A stretch of 64,000 bases of DNA from Lachnospiraceae bacterium. GTDB lineage: Bacteria; Bacillota; Clostridia; Lachnospirales; Lachnospiraceae. The stretch lies in the NCBI GenBank assembly GCA_028693165.1, contig JAQUVX010000002.1, positions 124,001-188,000 on the forward strand, written 5' to 3'. A program made the translations under genes and the position numbers. The notes below the pieces were generated by a model. The model saw nothing but the letters and a program-made list of their open reading frames with translations. It did not search any database and was not told the origin of the DNA. Below, in pieces: positions 1 to 8,390 of this stretch. How positions within the stretch are numbered: the stretch's first letter is position 1; each line of letters begins with the position of its first letter.

Positions 1-918
1 GTTGCGGATGTAATCCGCCTTATTGATATGCGGCCATAGCCGGGATGCACTCTCGGCCAGATAATCCATGTTCTTCTGCGGAACACCATAGTAGGTAAAA
101 TCACTTACCATGTCTGCATTTGGCCCGATCGTCACGTTTCCGTCGATGGTATTGGTCACATGAATTCCCATGTAGGTGTTGCTCGGAACCGGATAAACCG
201 GCATCGGAAGCAGCGGGCCGGTGCGTTTGTCCAGAATGATATAATCGCCCTTGGAGCCGATGATCCTGTAGCCTCTGATCCCCAGCAGATCCGAGATCGT
301 TCCGCAGCCAAGACCAGCCGCGTTCACTACCCAGCGGCAGAAATATTCCCCCTGCGTGGTCGTCAGCTTATAGTAATCCTCCTCCCACGCGATCGCAGTC
401 ACCTCATGGTCAAAATAGTAATCGGCTCCGTTCTGATGCGCATTCTCTGCCAGTGCGATTGTATAATGAAACGGCTCCAGAATTCCGCTGTTTCTTGAAA
501 ACATGGCAAATTTCCCGACCACAGCCGGAACCAGCTCATGGAGCTGCTTTTCGTCGATCAGTTCCAGATTGACTGCACCATTTTTCTCGCCCTGGGCCAT
601 GGTGCGTTTCAGCGTCGCCATGTCCTCCTTGGTATTTCCCACCAGAACTTTGCCGCAGCGCAGGAACGGAAAGTCCAGCTCCTCGGAAAGTTGTCCCATC
701 ATTTTGTTGCCTTCCACGCACAGCTTTGCCTTTAATGTGCCGGTGTCGTATGCAAATCCGCCGTGCACCACCGCAGAATTGCGCCCACTCGTCTCATAGC
801 AGACATCCAGATTCTTTTCCAGAACCCCGATCTTCAGCTGATAACGCGACATTTCTCTGGCGATTGCACTTCCGATCATCCCGCCACCGATAATCAATAC
901 ATCGTATAATTGTTTCAT
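1..918 (-). CDS. NAD(P)/FAD-dependent oxidoreductase (GlpA/LhgO-like), cut by window edge
   Basis: Only the first 306 residues lie in the window; the frame runs off base 1. The start ATG at 918-916 follows a clear GGAGG site. The N-terminus reads LYDVLIIGGGMIGSAIAREM, a Rossmann dinucleotide-binding GxGxxG motif, followed by TSGRNSAVVHGG, typical of the DAO/GlpA flavoprotein fold. Relatives oxidise glycerol 3-phosphate or 2-hydroxyacids; the substrate cannot be chosen here because the C-terminal half, which in many Lachnospiraceae members carries a BFD-like Fe-S region, is missing. A FadR-type regulator lies just upstream on the same strand with its own terminator in between, and dyad sites flank the promoter, so this is probably an acid-inducible oxidoreductase. 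Family confident, substrate unknown. Confidence 0.85.
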   Translation of the reverse strand, partial: MKQLYDVLIIGGGMIGSAIAREMSRYQLKIGVLEKNLDVCYETSGRNSAVVHGGFAYDTGTLKAKLCVEGNKMMGQLSEELDFPFLRCGKVLVGNTKEDMATLKRTMAQGEKNGAVNLELIDEKQLHELVPAVVGKFAMFSRNSGILEPFHYTIALAENAHQNGADYYFDHEVTAIAWEEDYYKLTTTQGEYFCRWVVNAAGLGCGTISDLLGIRGYRIIGSKGDYIILDKRTGPLLPMPVYPVPSNTYMGIHVTNTIDGNVTIGPNADMVSDFTYYGVPQKNMDYLAESASRLWPHINKADYIRN

Positions 919-934
919 CCGTTCCTCCTTCTTA

Positions 935-1024
935 ATTCATCCCATGAATATATGTTATATATAGCATTGTTTTTGTTTAAAGTCAATATTGAATCGAGAA
1001 TAAAATCATATTCATCCCATGCAT
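935..1024. promoter_or_regulatory. Pair of dyad operators flanking the promoter
   Basis: ATTCAT-CCC-ATGAAT (935-949) is a perfect dyad, and ATTCAT-CCC-ATGCAT (1010-1024) repeats it with one mismatch. The copies are 75 bp apart, about seven helical turns, one just downstream of the expected transcription start and one upstream of the -35. The obvious candidate ligand is the adjacent GntR-family protein; this pairing is inferred. Confidence 0.45.
958..986 (-). promoter_or_regulatory. Promoter of the FAD oxidoreductase gene
   Basis: On the minus strand TTGACT (986-981) and TATATA (963-958) are separated by 17 bp, a good sigma-A spacing, with the start codon about 35 bp beyond the expected transcription start. 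Confidence 0.6.
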
Positions 1025-1059
1025 TTGCTGTTTTTTCAGTATTCCAACACACAAAGAAA

Positions 1060-1083
1060 AATCCGGGAACCAAGTCCCGGATT
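1060..1083 (-). terminator. Intrinsic terminator after the GntR gene
   Basis: AATCCGGGA (1060-1068) pairs with TCCCGGATT (1075-1083) over a 6-nt loop; on the minus strand the stem is followed by TTTTTC. It lies directly after the stop codon at 1085 and separates the regulator from the oxidoreductase gene. Confidence 0.8.
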
Positions 1084-1084
1084 C

Positions 1085-1759
1085 TCATTCATGATACCGA
1101 TTGTAGTTATAAAGCAGATGATAATACATCGCCTGTTCGGCCTCCACCACCTTCTGATCGCGGATTGCCTGGAAGATCGCACGATGGGAAGACAGGGTCT
1201 GACGATATTCCTGCTCCCTGACCGTTCCGGAAAACACTTCGACGCCCTGCGATATGACCGGAACCAGATTTGCCATGACCATATTGTGTGTACACTCTGC
1301 AATTCTGGCATGAAACAGACTGTCCTCTTCCGCATATCCACACGTCTCGGACATCGCGTTTTCCACCGCCTCAAGGGCCGCCTCCAGCCGTTCCAGCTCT
1401 TCCTGTGAACGGTTCTGCGCCGCCAATGCCGCAATCTTCGGCTCGATCATGGTTCGGATCTGAAGCAGATCCTCCGTCAGTTTTTTCCGATCCTCCACCA
1501 TGGAAAAGCCGAAGGGATCATCCGCAACGCCGTTCTTCTCAGATACAAATGCCCCCGCCCCCTGACGGATGACGATGATATTGCGCGACATCAAAAGCCG
1601 CAGCGCTTCCCGCACGGTATTCCTCCCGACTCCCAGAAGCTCCACCAGCTCGACCTCCGTCGGAAGCTTGTCCCCCGGTTCCATGTTGCGCTCCCGAATA
1701 TAGTCTAATACATCCTGAGCAGATTTCTCCGCCAGGGTCAGATTTTCCGATGACTTCAT
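1085..1759 (-). CDS. FadR-subfamily GntR transcriptional regulator
   Basis: A 224-residue protein with an N-terminal winged helix (KLPTEVELVELLGVGRNTVREALRLLMSR, residues about 30-58) and a C-terminal all-helical FCD domain with the metal/ligand histidines expected in the family (HARIAECTHN, then a late HRAIFQAI). FCD regulators usually bind small organic acids and repress neighbouring catabolic genes. The start was set at ATG 1759-1757 because a GAGAGGA site lies 6-9 bp upstream; a start 13 codons earlier has no such site. It is followed by its own terminator and then by the FAD oxidoreductase, its likely target. The ligand is not known. Confidence 0.85.
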   Translation of the reverse strand: MKSSENLTLAEKSAQDVLDYIRERNMEPGDKLPTEVELVELLGVGRNTVREALRLLMSRNIIVIRQGAGAFVSEKNGVADDPFGFSMVEDRKKLTEDLLQIRTMIEPKIAALAAQNRSQEELERLEAALEAVENAMSETCGYAEEDSLFHARIAECTHNMVMANLVPVISQGVEVFSGTVREQEYRQTLSSHRAIFQAIRDQKVVEAEQAMYYHLLYNYNRYHE

Positions 1760-1839
1760 CGCGCCGTCCTCTCTCCCATTCAAAATACAGATATGCACGC
1801 TGGCTTATCATACAGCCTCTCAAACATCATCATATCTTG

Positions 1840-2382
1840 TCACTGTTTCTCTTCCAGCTCTCGTATCCGAGCCTTCAGCCTCTCAATCTCGGCGTCCTTC
1901 AACTGTCGCTCTGCCTCATTCCGTTCCCGCTCTTCCTGCAGCTCTTCCTTGTTCCGCTTCCGCTCTTCCTGCAGCTCCTTTTCCAAGTCCTCCCATTCAA
2001 ACTTCCGTATCGGTTCTGTCAATCTCAGCACCTCCTTTACCAGAGATTCATCCCTGTAAAATACGCGGATCATGGATTTTCTCAGCAGACTCACGACCAT
2101 CGTACGCTGGGTTTCACTCAGATATCCATTCTCCACTTCCTGATTTAACATTACCATAATCTCGTCATAAAATGAAGTCAATTCTTCCGATTTTACTGCA
2201 TTTTTTTCTGAATACAGACGATTCCGAAAGCGCAGCGGTACGAAGGGGATCAGAAACGTCAAATGCTTCTCCTTAATTTCCTGCAGGGTAAAGGTTTGCA
2301 CCTTCATCGTCGGCACTTTATAGAGATGGCTGCTCCCATCCTGAAATGTGACGATTGCCTGTAAAAAATCCGAAATTTTCAC
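1840..2382 (-). pseudogene. 5'-truncated Rpn-family (PD-(D/E)XK) transposase relic
   Basis: The 180-residue reading frame matches only the C-terminal half of long Lachnospiraceae Rpn-family proteins, with the characteristic stretch VPTMKVQTFTLQEIKEKHLT followed by LIPFVPLRFR, and ends in a heptad-rich coiled coil (KELQEERKRNKEELQEERER, then a second block). The N-terminal nuclease domain that normally precedes it is absent, so it cannot be an active nuclease. The apparent start is GTG at 2382 with no strong ribosome site. A good promoter lies 110 bp upstream, so the remnant may still be transcribed. It belongs to a different subfamily from the intact copy at 58583-59545. Confidence 0.7.
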
Positions 2383-2494
2383 GCTCTGCCCTGTTGTATT
2401 GTGTTGTTTGGGAAATGGTATGCATAGATCTCATTTTGAATGGCTCCGAATGGAGTATAGAATAAAAGTCATAAGAACATTTATGCATGGCACT

Positions 2495-2523
2495 ACTATA
2501 GCAGACCGCACAAGTACAGTCAA
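2495..2523 (-). promoter_or_regulatory. Promoter upstream of the Rpn relic
   Basis: TTGACT (2523-2518), 17-bp spacer, TATAGT (2500-2495) on the minus strand. It probably belonged to the intact transposase gene and now points at the relic and, beyond it, the GntR gene. Confidence 0.55.
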
Positions 2524-2533
2524 TATATTTTTT

Positions 2534-2571
2534 AAGTGTGCCATCCCCATGCAGGACAGCACACTTTTTTT
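2534..2571 (+). terminator. Stem-loop with T-tract between dehydratase and relic
   Basis: AAGTGTGC (2534-2541) pairs with GCACACTT (2559-2566); a T-run follows on the plus strand (2565-2571). On the minus strand, the direction of the dehydratase, the stem is followed by A residues, so it would be a poor terminator in that direction by sequence rules. Confidence 0.5.
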
Positions 2572-2589
2572 AATTCCAATATTGAAAAC

Positions 2590-4374
2590 CTATTCCATAT
2601 ATCCGCCCTTCATGGCACTCACGGCGTGCTGGGCGTACAGTTTCAGCAATCCATGTTTATATTTGCTTTCAAAACCCGGCCAATTCTTCTTACGTTCTGC
2701 AAGAATCTGCTCCATCTCTGCCGGGGTCTTTTTCTCCCCCTGCACTCCGACGATGGCAATGCGACGGTTTGGAACATCCAGTTCGATTAAATCCCCCTCT
2801 TCCACCAGTGCAATCGGGCCGCCTGCCGCAGCCTCCGGGCTGACATGTCCGATAACCGGGCCGCGGGATGCGCCGGAGAACCGGCCATCTGTGATCAGCG
2901 CCACACTGGAAGCAAGCTTCGGATCCGAGCAGATCGCCTCGCCGGTATAGAACATCTCCGGCATACCGCTGCCTCTCGGTCCCTCATAGCGGATGAAGAT
3001 CGCATCGCCCGGCTTTACTCTGCCGTGAAGCACTGCATCGATACAGGCTTCTTCGCTGTCAAATGGCCGCGCGGTCAGTGTCGCCTGGAACATATTCTTC
3101 GGGCAGGCCGTGTGCTTGATCACGCAGCCCTCCGGTGCCAGATTGCCGCGGAGGATGGCAATGCTTCCATCTGTTCCCTTTGCATCATCAAAATCATGAA
3201 TGATATCCTGACGGCGGATATGTCTGCCCAGATGTGCTGCTTTCGCCTGCAAAAGTTCCTCGCAGTGTTCATAATAACCATTCTGTTTCAGCTCCTCCAG
3301 ATTTTCTCCCAGAGTTTTACCAGTCACGGTCATCACGTCCAGATGCAGCATATCTTTGATCTCTTCCATCACGCGCGGAACCCCGCCTGCATAGTAGAAA
3401 TACTGGGCAGGCCAGTCACCGGACGGACGAATATTCAGAAGGTAATGTGCACCGCGGTGCATGCGGTCAAACGTGTCCGCATCAATCTCGAATCCAAATT
3501 CATGGGCAATCGCCGGAATATGCATAGTCGCGTTGGTTGAGCCGCTGATCGCCGCATGGACCATGATCGCATTTTCAAAGCTCTTCATGGTCACGATATC
3601 TTTTGCTGTGATTGCCTGCTTTACCAGTTCCATCAGCTGTGTGCCGGCATCATAAGCTGCCGTCTTCAGCTCCGGGGCCGTCGCAGGCATCAGCGCCGTC
3701 CCCGGCAGCATCAGACCCAGCGCTTCTGCCATGATCTGCATCGTGGATGCCGTTCCCATGAAGGAACAGGCACCGCAGCTCGGACAGGCATTCTGTTTAT
3801 AATAAGTCAGCTGCTCCGGCGGGATTTCCCCGCGTTTTTCCTGCGCATCGAACTTCCCGATCTGCTCCAGAGTCAGCAGCTCATTGATGGCACAGGCCGG
3901 GTCATTCTCGATATACTTTGGAGTGATATCATGCGCTTCCATGACGCCGCCTGCTACCACGATCGCGCTCATCTCTTTCATGCGCCCAATGCTCATCAGC
4001 ATGGCCGGCATTGACTTGTCGCAGCTTGCAATGAATACACCGCCATCAAATACGGTCGCATTGATCTGCGCCTCGACCAGATTCACGATCGCGTCGCGGT
4101 GTGCCAGCGAATAATTGATCCCATCATGTCCCTGTGCCATACCATCGCACATATCGGTCGCGAAATATCTGGCTGCCTTGCCGCCATGTTCATCGACACT
4201 CTTTACCGCCTCTTCCACCAGAACATTCAATGCACTGGAGCCAGGGTGGCTGTTGCCATAGCTGCTTTCAATAATAATCTGTGGTTTTTCCAGATCATCT
4301 GTTTTCCAGCCCATTCCCATTCTCAGCGGATCAAGCTCTGGTGCAAGATCTCGTACTTTCTGACTTCTCAACAT
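2590..4374 (-). CDS. IlvD/Edd-family dehydratase, probably sugar-acid dehydratase
   Basis: A 594-residue protein spanning the whole dehydratase family. Fe-S/active-site motifs are present: ASCDKSMPAML (about 116-126), QNACPSCGACSFMGTAS (about 194-210), GSTNAT, and the late DGRFSGASRGP. Family members dehydrate dihydroxy acids (IlvD), 6-phosphogluconate (Edd) or aldonates such as xylonate (YjhG/YagF), using an iron-sulfur cluster and Mg. A private FadR-type regulator directly upstream and the absence of any ilv gene argue for a sugar acid rather than branched-chain biosynthesis; this is inference. The start ATG at 4374 lies 20 bp after the regulator's stop codon with a GAGGAGAG site, so the two form an operon. 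Confidence 0.8.
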   Translation of the reverse strand: MLRSQKVRDLAPELDPLRMGMGWKTDDLEKPQIIIESSYGNSHPGSSALNVLVEEAVKSVDEHGGKAARYFATDMCDGMAQGHDGINYSLAHRDAIVNLVEAQINATVFDGGVFIASCDKSMPAMLMSIGRMKEMSAIVVAGGVMEAHDITPKYIENDPACAINELLTLEQIGKFDAQEKRGEIPPEQLTYYKQNACPSCGACSFMGTASTMQIMAEALGLMLPGTALMPATAPELKTAAYDAGTQLMELVKQAITAKDIVTMKSFENAIMVHAAISGSTNATMHIPAIAHEFGFEIDADTFDRMHRGAHYLLNIRPSGDWPAQYFYYAGGVPRVMEEIKDMLHLDVMTVTGKTLGENLEELKQNGYYEHCEELLQAKAAHLGRHIRRQDIIHDFDDAKGTDGSIAILRGNLAPEGCVIKHTACPKNMFQATLTARPFDSEEACIDAVLHGRVKPGDAIFIRYEGPRGSGMPEMFYTGEAICSDPKLASSVALITDGRFSGASRGPVIGHVSPEAAAGGPIALVEEGDLIELDVPNRRIAIVGVQGEKKTPAEMEQILAERKKNWPGFESKYKHGLLKLYAQHAVSAMKGGYME

Positions 4375-4394
4375 TTTCTTCTCTCCTCTTGTTT

Positions 4395-5087
4395 CTATGT
4401 GGTTTTTAACAGATCTCTCATTTCCCCGGCTTCCAGCCCATGCTCATACATCAGATTTTTTGCTCGGTTCGCATCATGCCTGCTGATTGCATCTGCAATC
4501 AAAACATGATAGTATATCCCACCAAAAAATCCAAACTGTTCATTGCCAAAGATCATCATATCCTGATTCGACAGCAATTCTCTCATCATATTTTCGATAA
4601 TCTGGTTTCCGTATGCCTCTGCCAGTGCCAGGTGAAACTCCACATCTTTTTGAGTGTAGGCGCACTGATCGCCAATTGCCTCGTGCTGTTCCTGATTGAT
4701 CCGCCTCAGCTTTTCAATCAGCTCCGGATCGGCCTTCTTGGCAATCTTATACACGATTTCCGGTTCAATCAAATTCCTCGCCTGCCGCCATTCCAGATAA
4801 TGCTTTTTACTCATGACGTCTTCATTCGCATCCAGCCGGCTCAAAGGTTGGCCCCGCAGATAGATCTTGTCTGATCTTACAAAAGTTCCTCTGCCTCGTT
4901 CGCTTTGGAGCACCCCAAGGACATTATATCTCTGGAGCGCACTCCGAATACTGGTTCGGCTATAACCCAAATCTCTGCACAATTCATTTTCCGATGGGAT
5001 CTTGCTTCCTACCGCCCAGACTCCGTTTATGATCTGTTCTTTCATATACTGCATGATCTGCTCTGTGATCGTTTCATTCTTATTCAT
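4395..5087 (-). CDS. FadR-subfamily GntR transcriptional regulator
   Basis: A 230-residue protein with N-terminal winged helix (GSKIPSENELCRDLGYSRTS, then IRSALQRYNVLGVL) and C-terminal FCD domain (DVEFHLALAEAYGNQIIENM, and a late helix with HDANRAKNLMYEH). The start ATG follows AAGGAG by 9 bp. It is the first gene of a two-gene operon with the dehydratase, and a perfect TTGTA-t-TACAA dyad covers the start of its promoter's transcript, which fits autoregulation by this subfamily. The likely ligand is the dehydratase substrate or product. The second domain keeps the usual histidines for metal-assisted acid binding. Confidence 0.85.
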   Translation of the reverse strand: MNKNETITEQIMQYMKEQIINGVWAVGSKIPSENELCRDLGYSRTSIRSALQRYNVLGVLQSERGRGTFVRSDKIYLRGQPLSRLDANEDVMSKKHYLEWRQARNLIEPEIVYKIAKKADPELIEKLRRINQEQHEAIGDQCAYTQKDVEFHLALAEAYGNQIIENMMRELLSNQDMMIFGNEQFGFFGGIYYHVLIADAISRHDANRAKNLMYEHGLEAGEMRDLLKTT

Positions 5088-5135
5088 GGCTACAGCTCCT
5101 TTGTTCCTGATTCATCTGCCTGCTTCTGTCGCCCA

Positions 5136-5213
5136 TCTTGTATTACATATATTTTCATTTTTCCTTTACTTGTATTACAAGTATAAAGTATCACTTTTCT
5201 CTTGCTCTGTCAA
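5136..5213 (-). promoter_or_regulatory. Promoter and GntR-type operators of the dehydratase operon
   Basis: TTGACA (5213-5208), 17-bp spacer, TACTTT (5190-5185). Immediately downstream lies the perfect 15-bp dyad ACTTGTA-T-TACAAGT (5168-5182), and 31 bp further a partial copy containing CTTGTATTACA (5137-5147). The TTGTA/TACAA core resembles known FadR-subfamily sites; binding by the adjacent regulator is inferred. Confidence 0.6.
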
Positions 5214-5250
5214 CTGAAAAACGAGCTTTAGAAATTAAGATACAAAAAAC

Positions 5251-5300
5251 AAAATGCAAAGAGCACACCTCCCAAGCAGGAAGCGTGCTCTTTGCATTTT
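5251..5300 (-). terminator. Terminator of the polysaccharide operon
   Basis: A perfect 16-bp stem (AAAATGCAAAGAGCAC 5251-5266 with 5285-5300), 18-nt loop; on the minus strand it is followed by GTTTTTTG. It lies 18 bp after the stop codon of the ABC permease and ends the long minus-strand operon. Confidence 0.9.
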
Positions 5301-5317
5301 CATTTATTTCCAGTTCT

Positions 5318-6130
5318 TTACAACACATCCGAAAAATGCGGCCGCATCTTCTTAAACACCTTCAGCCCCACCATCCCGATCACCGCCGTCACCACCCAGA
5401 AATAAAGTCCGAGCTTCGGCCGCTCCCAGAACCAGTTGCCGGTCAGCATACTGTCGCGGTAGCCCGCAACGATATAGTAGAACGGGTTGAGCTTCAGCAC
5501 ATTCACCACCCACGGAGCCTTATCCGCGAACATGCTCTCGTGATACATGATCGGGGTCAGCCACATGCCAAACTGCAAACAGATGCTGACGATCTGCGCC
5601 ATATCCTTGAAGAACACGTTGACCGCACTCGTCAGATATCCAAACGCCAGCGCCAGCATGGATGCCGCGAAGGAATAATAAATAATCTGAAGCCAGCTTG
5701 CCATCGGCAGTCTTCCATAACAGAGGAACGCCGCCAGCATGATCAGAATAAAGAAACCATGTACCATCAGGCAGGAGATCAGCTTGATCAGCGGCAGGAT
5801 CTCCACCTGGAAGACCACCTTCTTGACCAGATAACTGTACTCCTGCAGGCACCCCGTCACACAGTTGAGCGCCTCACTGTAGAAGAACCACGGCACAATG
5901 CCCGGAATCAGCCACAGGACGTAAGGTACGCCCGGCACCGGCGGCACGCTCTTAAAGCCTACCTGAAAGATGAAGAAATAGATCAGCACCGTCACCATCG
6001 GCTGTACGAACATCCAGACGATTCCAAAATAAGAGCCCACAAACCGTTTCCGAAAATCGGCTTTCGCCAGATCCCAGATCAGCCGCCTCTTCTTAATAAT
6101 CTCTTTTAACAGGGAAATCAAATACGTCAT
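5318..6130 (-). CDS. Polysaccharide ABC exporter permease (Wzm/TagG type)
   Basis: A 270-residue integral membrane protein with about six hydrophobic segments and the ABC-2 permease pattern (DLAKADFRKRFVGSYFGIVW near residue 20, LNPFYYIVAGYRDSML near 215). Wzm/TagG proteins pair with a Wzt/TagH ATPase to export lipid-linked O-antigen, teichoic acid or other glycan across the plasma membrane. It is the last gene of the operon, 23 bp after rfbC, and is followed directly by a terminator. No Wzt-like ATPase gene is present anywhere in the window, which is odd because the two are usually adjacent; the ATPase must be encoded elsewhere or the gene is a leftover. Confidence 0.85.
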   Translation of the reverse strand: MTYLISLLKEIIKKRRLIWDLAKADFRKRFVGSYFGIVWMFVQPMVTVLIYFFIFQVGFKSVPPVPGVPYVLWLIPGIVPWFFYSEALNCVTGCLQEYSYLVKKVVFQVEILPLIKLISCLMVHGFFILIMLAAFLCYGRLPMASWLQIIYYSFAASMLALAFGYLTSAVNVFFKDMAQIVSICLQFGMWLTPIMYHESMFADKAPWVVNVLKLNPFYYIVAGYRDSMLTGNWFWERPKLGLYFWVVTAVIGMVGLKVFKKMRPHFSDVL

Positions 6131-6153
6131 ATTGGTTGATTCCTCTCCGCAGC

Positions 6154-6708
6154 CTAGAATTTAAAGGTATCCTTCAGGCCGCTCCACTTCTGATCCTTGT
6201 CAGAAATGATCAGCTCCACGCCTTCCTGCAAAGGCCATGCCACACCGATCTCCGGATCATTCCATGCCAGACCGCCCTCATCGCCCGGATGATAGAAATC
6301 CGTACACTTGTAAGCAAATTCCGCCTCATCGGACAGTACCAGAAAGCCATGCGCAAATCCTTCCGAAATGTAGAACTGCTTCTTGTTCTCCGCAGTCAGC
6401 TCGACGCCGAACCATTTGCCGTAGGTTCTGGAATTGGCACGCAGATCCACCGCCACATCGAACACGGAACCGCGAACCGCACGCACCAGCTTGCCCTGTG
6501 GAAACTGTTTCTGGAAATGCAGACCGCGCAGCACACCGCGCACGGACATGGACTGGTTGTCCTGTACAAATACCATATCAAGTCCGGCTTCCTTAAAATC
6601 ATTCTGATTGTAGGTCTCCACGAAATAGCCGCGCTCGTCCTTGAACACGGTCGGTTCAATCACATACAATCCTTCTATGTCACATGGTGTCACTTTAATC
6701 TTTCCCAT
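6154..6708 (-). CDS. rfbC: dTDP-4-dehydrorhamnose 3,5-epimerase
   Basis: A 184-residue cupin enzyme. It epimerises C3 and C5 of dTDP-4-dehydro-6-deoxyglucose, the third step of dTDP-L-rhamnose synthesis, in the cytoplasm. Family motifs are all present: FKDERGYFVETYN, SVRGVLRGLHFQ with the catalytic histidine, RAVRGSVFDVAVDLR, and ISEGFAHGFLVLSD. The start ATG at 6708 follows AGGAG by 9 bp; an upstream in-frame ATG 25 codons earlier overlaps the previous gene and lacks a site. RfbA, RfbB and RfbD are not in the window. Its presence implies a rhamnose-containing (or related deoxysugar) surface glycan. Confidence 0.95.
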   Translation of the reverse strand: MGKIKVTPCDIEGLYVIEPTVFKDERGYFVETYNQNDFKEAGLDMVFVQDNQSMSVRGVLRGLHFQKQFPQGKLVRAVRGSVFDVAVDLRANSRTYGKWFGVELTAENKKQFYISEGFAHGFLVLSDEAEFAYKCTDFYHPGDEGGLAWNDPEIGVAWPLQEGVELIISDKDQKWSGLKDTFKF

Positions 6709-6722
6709 TGTTTGATCTCCTC

Positions 6723-8390
6723 TTATAGTCTCATACTTACAATGCTGTACAGATGAAGCAGCTCGTAGCCGTTCAGACAACACATAAGATACAATATACT
6801 ACGGTTTCGGTCCTTTGTCAAAACCACCGTGTCATTTTTTAACGCCATCAGAAGTACCGGAAGGAACGGCAGGAAATAACGCCCCTGCACCCCATTAATC
6901 ACCCTGGCACTGAGCGGCGTACAGGCAATCAGCATGGACAGCATCACAACGGCCGCACAGGCCGCGCAGATCACGCCGATCCAGATCCGCTGCTTTCCTG
7001 ACAGCTGCAGGCTCTCGCCCGGCTTTCGAAAGGCCAGCTCCAAAAGGCACAGTGTGATGACACCCACCACCAGATACGGCACATCCAGCACCCGGTCCAG
7101 ATTGCCAAGCCAGGCACCGATCATGGACAGATGGTACTGTTCTCCCTGCCACATCAGCGTCTGATAAAACATGCGAACCAGCCGCTGCGGCTGATGCAGG
7201 AGAAGGGTCAGGCTGTAGCCCGGCTCGGCGGCCCACTGCACGTAGCTCTCGGCCTCCGTCGCATAGGATGTCAGGATCTGGCTGTTGACCGCGTACATGG
7301 CGATGGCCCAGGCACCGCCCACCGCCAGTGCCGCCAGAGCCCAGCGGCCCCACCCGCCAAACTTTCTGACCGGAATCAGCAGGCACAGTCCCAGCATCGG
7401 TGCGTAGACCATCTTGCACGGCCCGGCCACCGCAATCAACAGCATCAGGCACACTACATCCCTCACCCTTACCCGGTCTTTTGCACAGGCCAGATCAAGG
7501 CAGATGGCCGTGAAGCAGAACATACACGCCATGATCATGACATCATAGGAAAAGGACGCAGACAAATGCAGCGTCATCGGCAGCATTGCCACGCCAAACA
7601 GCACTTCCTTGCCAAAGGGCAGCCTGCGCATGGCAAGATAAGTCAGTCCCACAAAAAACAGCAGATTGGTCAGGCGTCCCAGATACAACAGCATCAGGGT
7701 ATTCGTCTGCAGCAGTCTCCCGACAGAAACGCCAATCGCCTGTGGCACATAGGCAAGCGGCGTGGTAACAACCGGCGGCTGCGCAGAGCTGACCAGCTTA
7801 GTTTCCATCTCCGCCAGCCGGTCGGGATCGTACTGCCCGCGCACGCCCACCTCGTGAATCAGCTGATATACCGATTCATCCAGCGTCTTTCCCAGAGAAA
7901 TATTTGCATCCTCCGTGCCGGCGATCCATTCCAGATTGCCGTCCTCGTCCGTCTCATATTCCCGGATGCCTTCCAGATCCTCCACCCAGACATCCTGCGG
8001 GCGAAGCAGCACGCGTCCGCTTCCCGCCGTGGACGGTGTGCCAAGCATTTTGCTGGAAAGCTGGTAAGCACTGATATAATGGCTGATCTCATCCGGTGCC
8101 GAAAGCGGCGGCAGTACAAATAAATACATCCCGCCAAGCAAAAGCCCCGCAATCAGATAGATCGTCTCGATTCGCAGCAGCCTGTGCTCTTTTTTCTGCA
8201 GGGATTCAAAAAAGCAGCCCCCAAGGATCACCAGACCCACGAAAACCGCGGCCAGCAGCAGCCGGTATCCGCCCAGCAGCCAATCATCACCGCAGGCCGC
8301 TATTGCAGACCGGACGTCCATGGTCTGCCAGAGGCCGATCATGAAAACGGCGAGCACACCAGCCGGCCAGTGCTTATATTTCTTCTTCAT
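6723..8390 (-). CDS. DUF2142 polytopic membrane protein of glycan assembly
   Basis: A 555-residue membrane protein with about 11-13 hydrophobic segments. It shows the DUF2142 hallmarks: PPLSAPDEISHYISAYQL after the second to third segment, a soluble insert at residues about 120-200, SYDVMIMA, and the C-terminal GVQGRYFLPFLPVLL. The PDExxH-like motif resembles the acidic loop of GT-C glycosyltransferases, so a role as a lipid-phosphosugar-dependent transferase or polymerase is plausible but unproven. It overlaps the upstream DUF2304 gene by 17 nt, a pairing seen in many polysaccharide loci. No other Wzy-like polymerase is visible in the window. Confidence 0.75.
   Translation of the reverse strand: MKKKYKHWPAGVLAVFMIGLWQTMDVRSAIAACGDDWLLGGYRLLLAAVFVGLVILGGCFFESLQKKEHRLLRIETIYLIAGLLLGGMYLFVLPPLSAPDEISHYISAYQLSSKMLGTPSTAGSGRVLLRPQDVWVEDLEGIREYETDEDGNLEWIAGTEDANISLGKTLDESVYQLIHEVGVRGQYDPDRLAEMETKLVSSAQPPVVTTPLAYVPQAIGVSVGRLLQTNTLMLLYLGRLTNLLFFVGLTYLAMRRLPFGKEVLFGVAMLPMTLHLSASFSYDVMIMACMFCFTAICLDLACAKDRVRVRDVVCLMLLIAVAGPCKMVYAPMLGLCLLIPVRKFGGWGRWALAALAVGGAWAIAMYAVNSQILTSYATEAESYVQWAAEPGYSLTLLLHQPQRLVRMFYQTLMWQGEQYHLSMIGAWLGNLDRVLDVPYLVVGVITLCLLELAFRKPGESLQLSGKQRIWIGVICAACAAVVMLSMLIACTPLSARVINGVQGRYFLPFLPVLLMALKNDTVVLTKDRNRSILYLMCCLNGYELLHLYSIVSMRL

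Noticed and set aside
2590..4374. Branched-chain IlvD (dihydroxy-acid dehydratase) call
   Set aside because: No other ilv/leu genes are near and a catabolic GntR regulator shares the operon; a sugar-acid dehydratase is more likely, though IlvD activity cannot be excluded.
5138..6109. 323-codon plus-strand frame opposite the ABC permease
   Set aside because: His/Arg/Gln-rich composition typical of an antisense shadow; crosses the terminator at 5251-5300.
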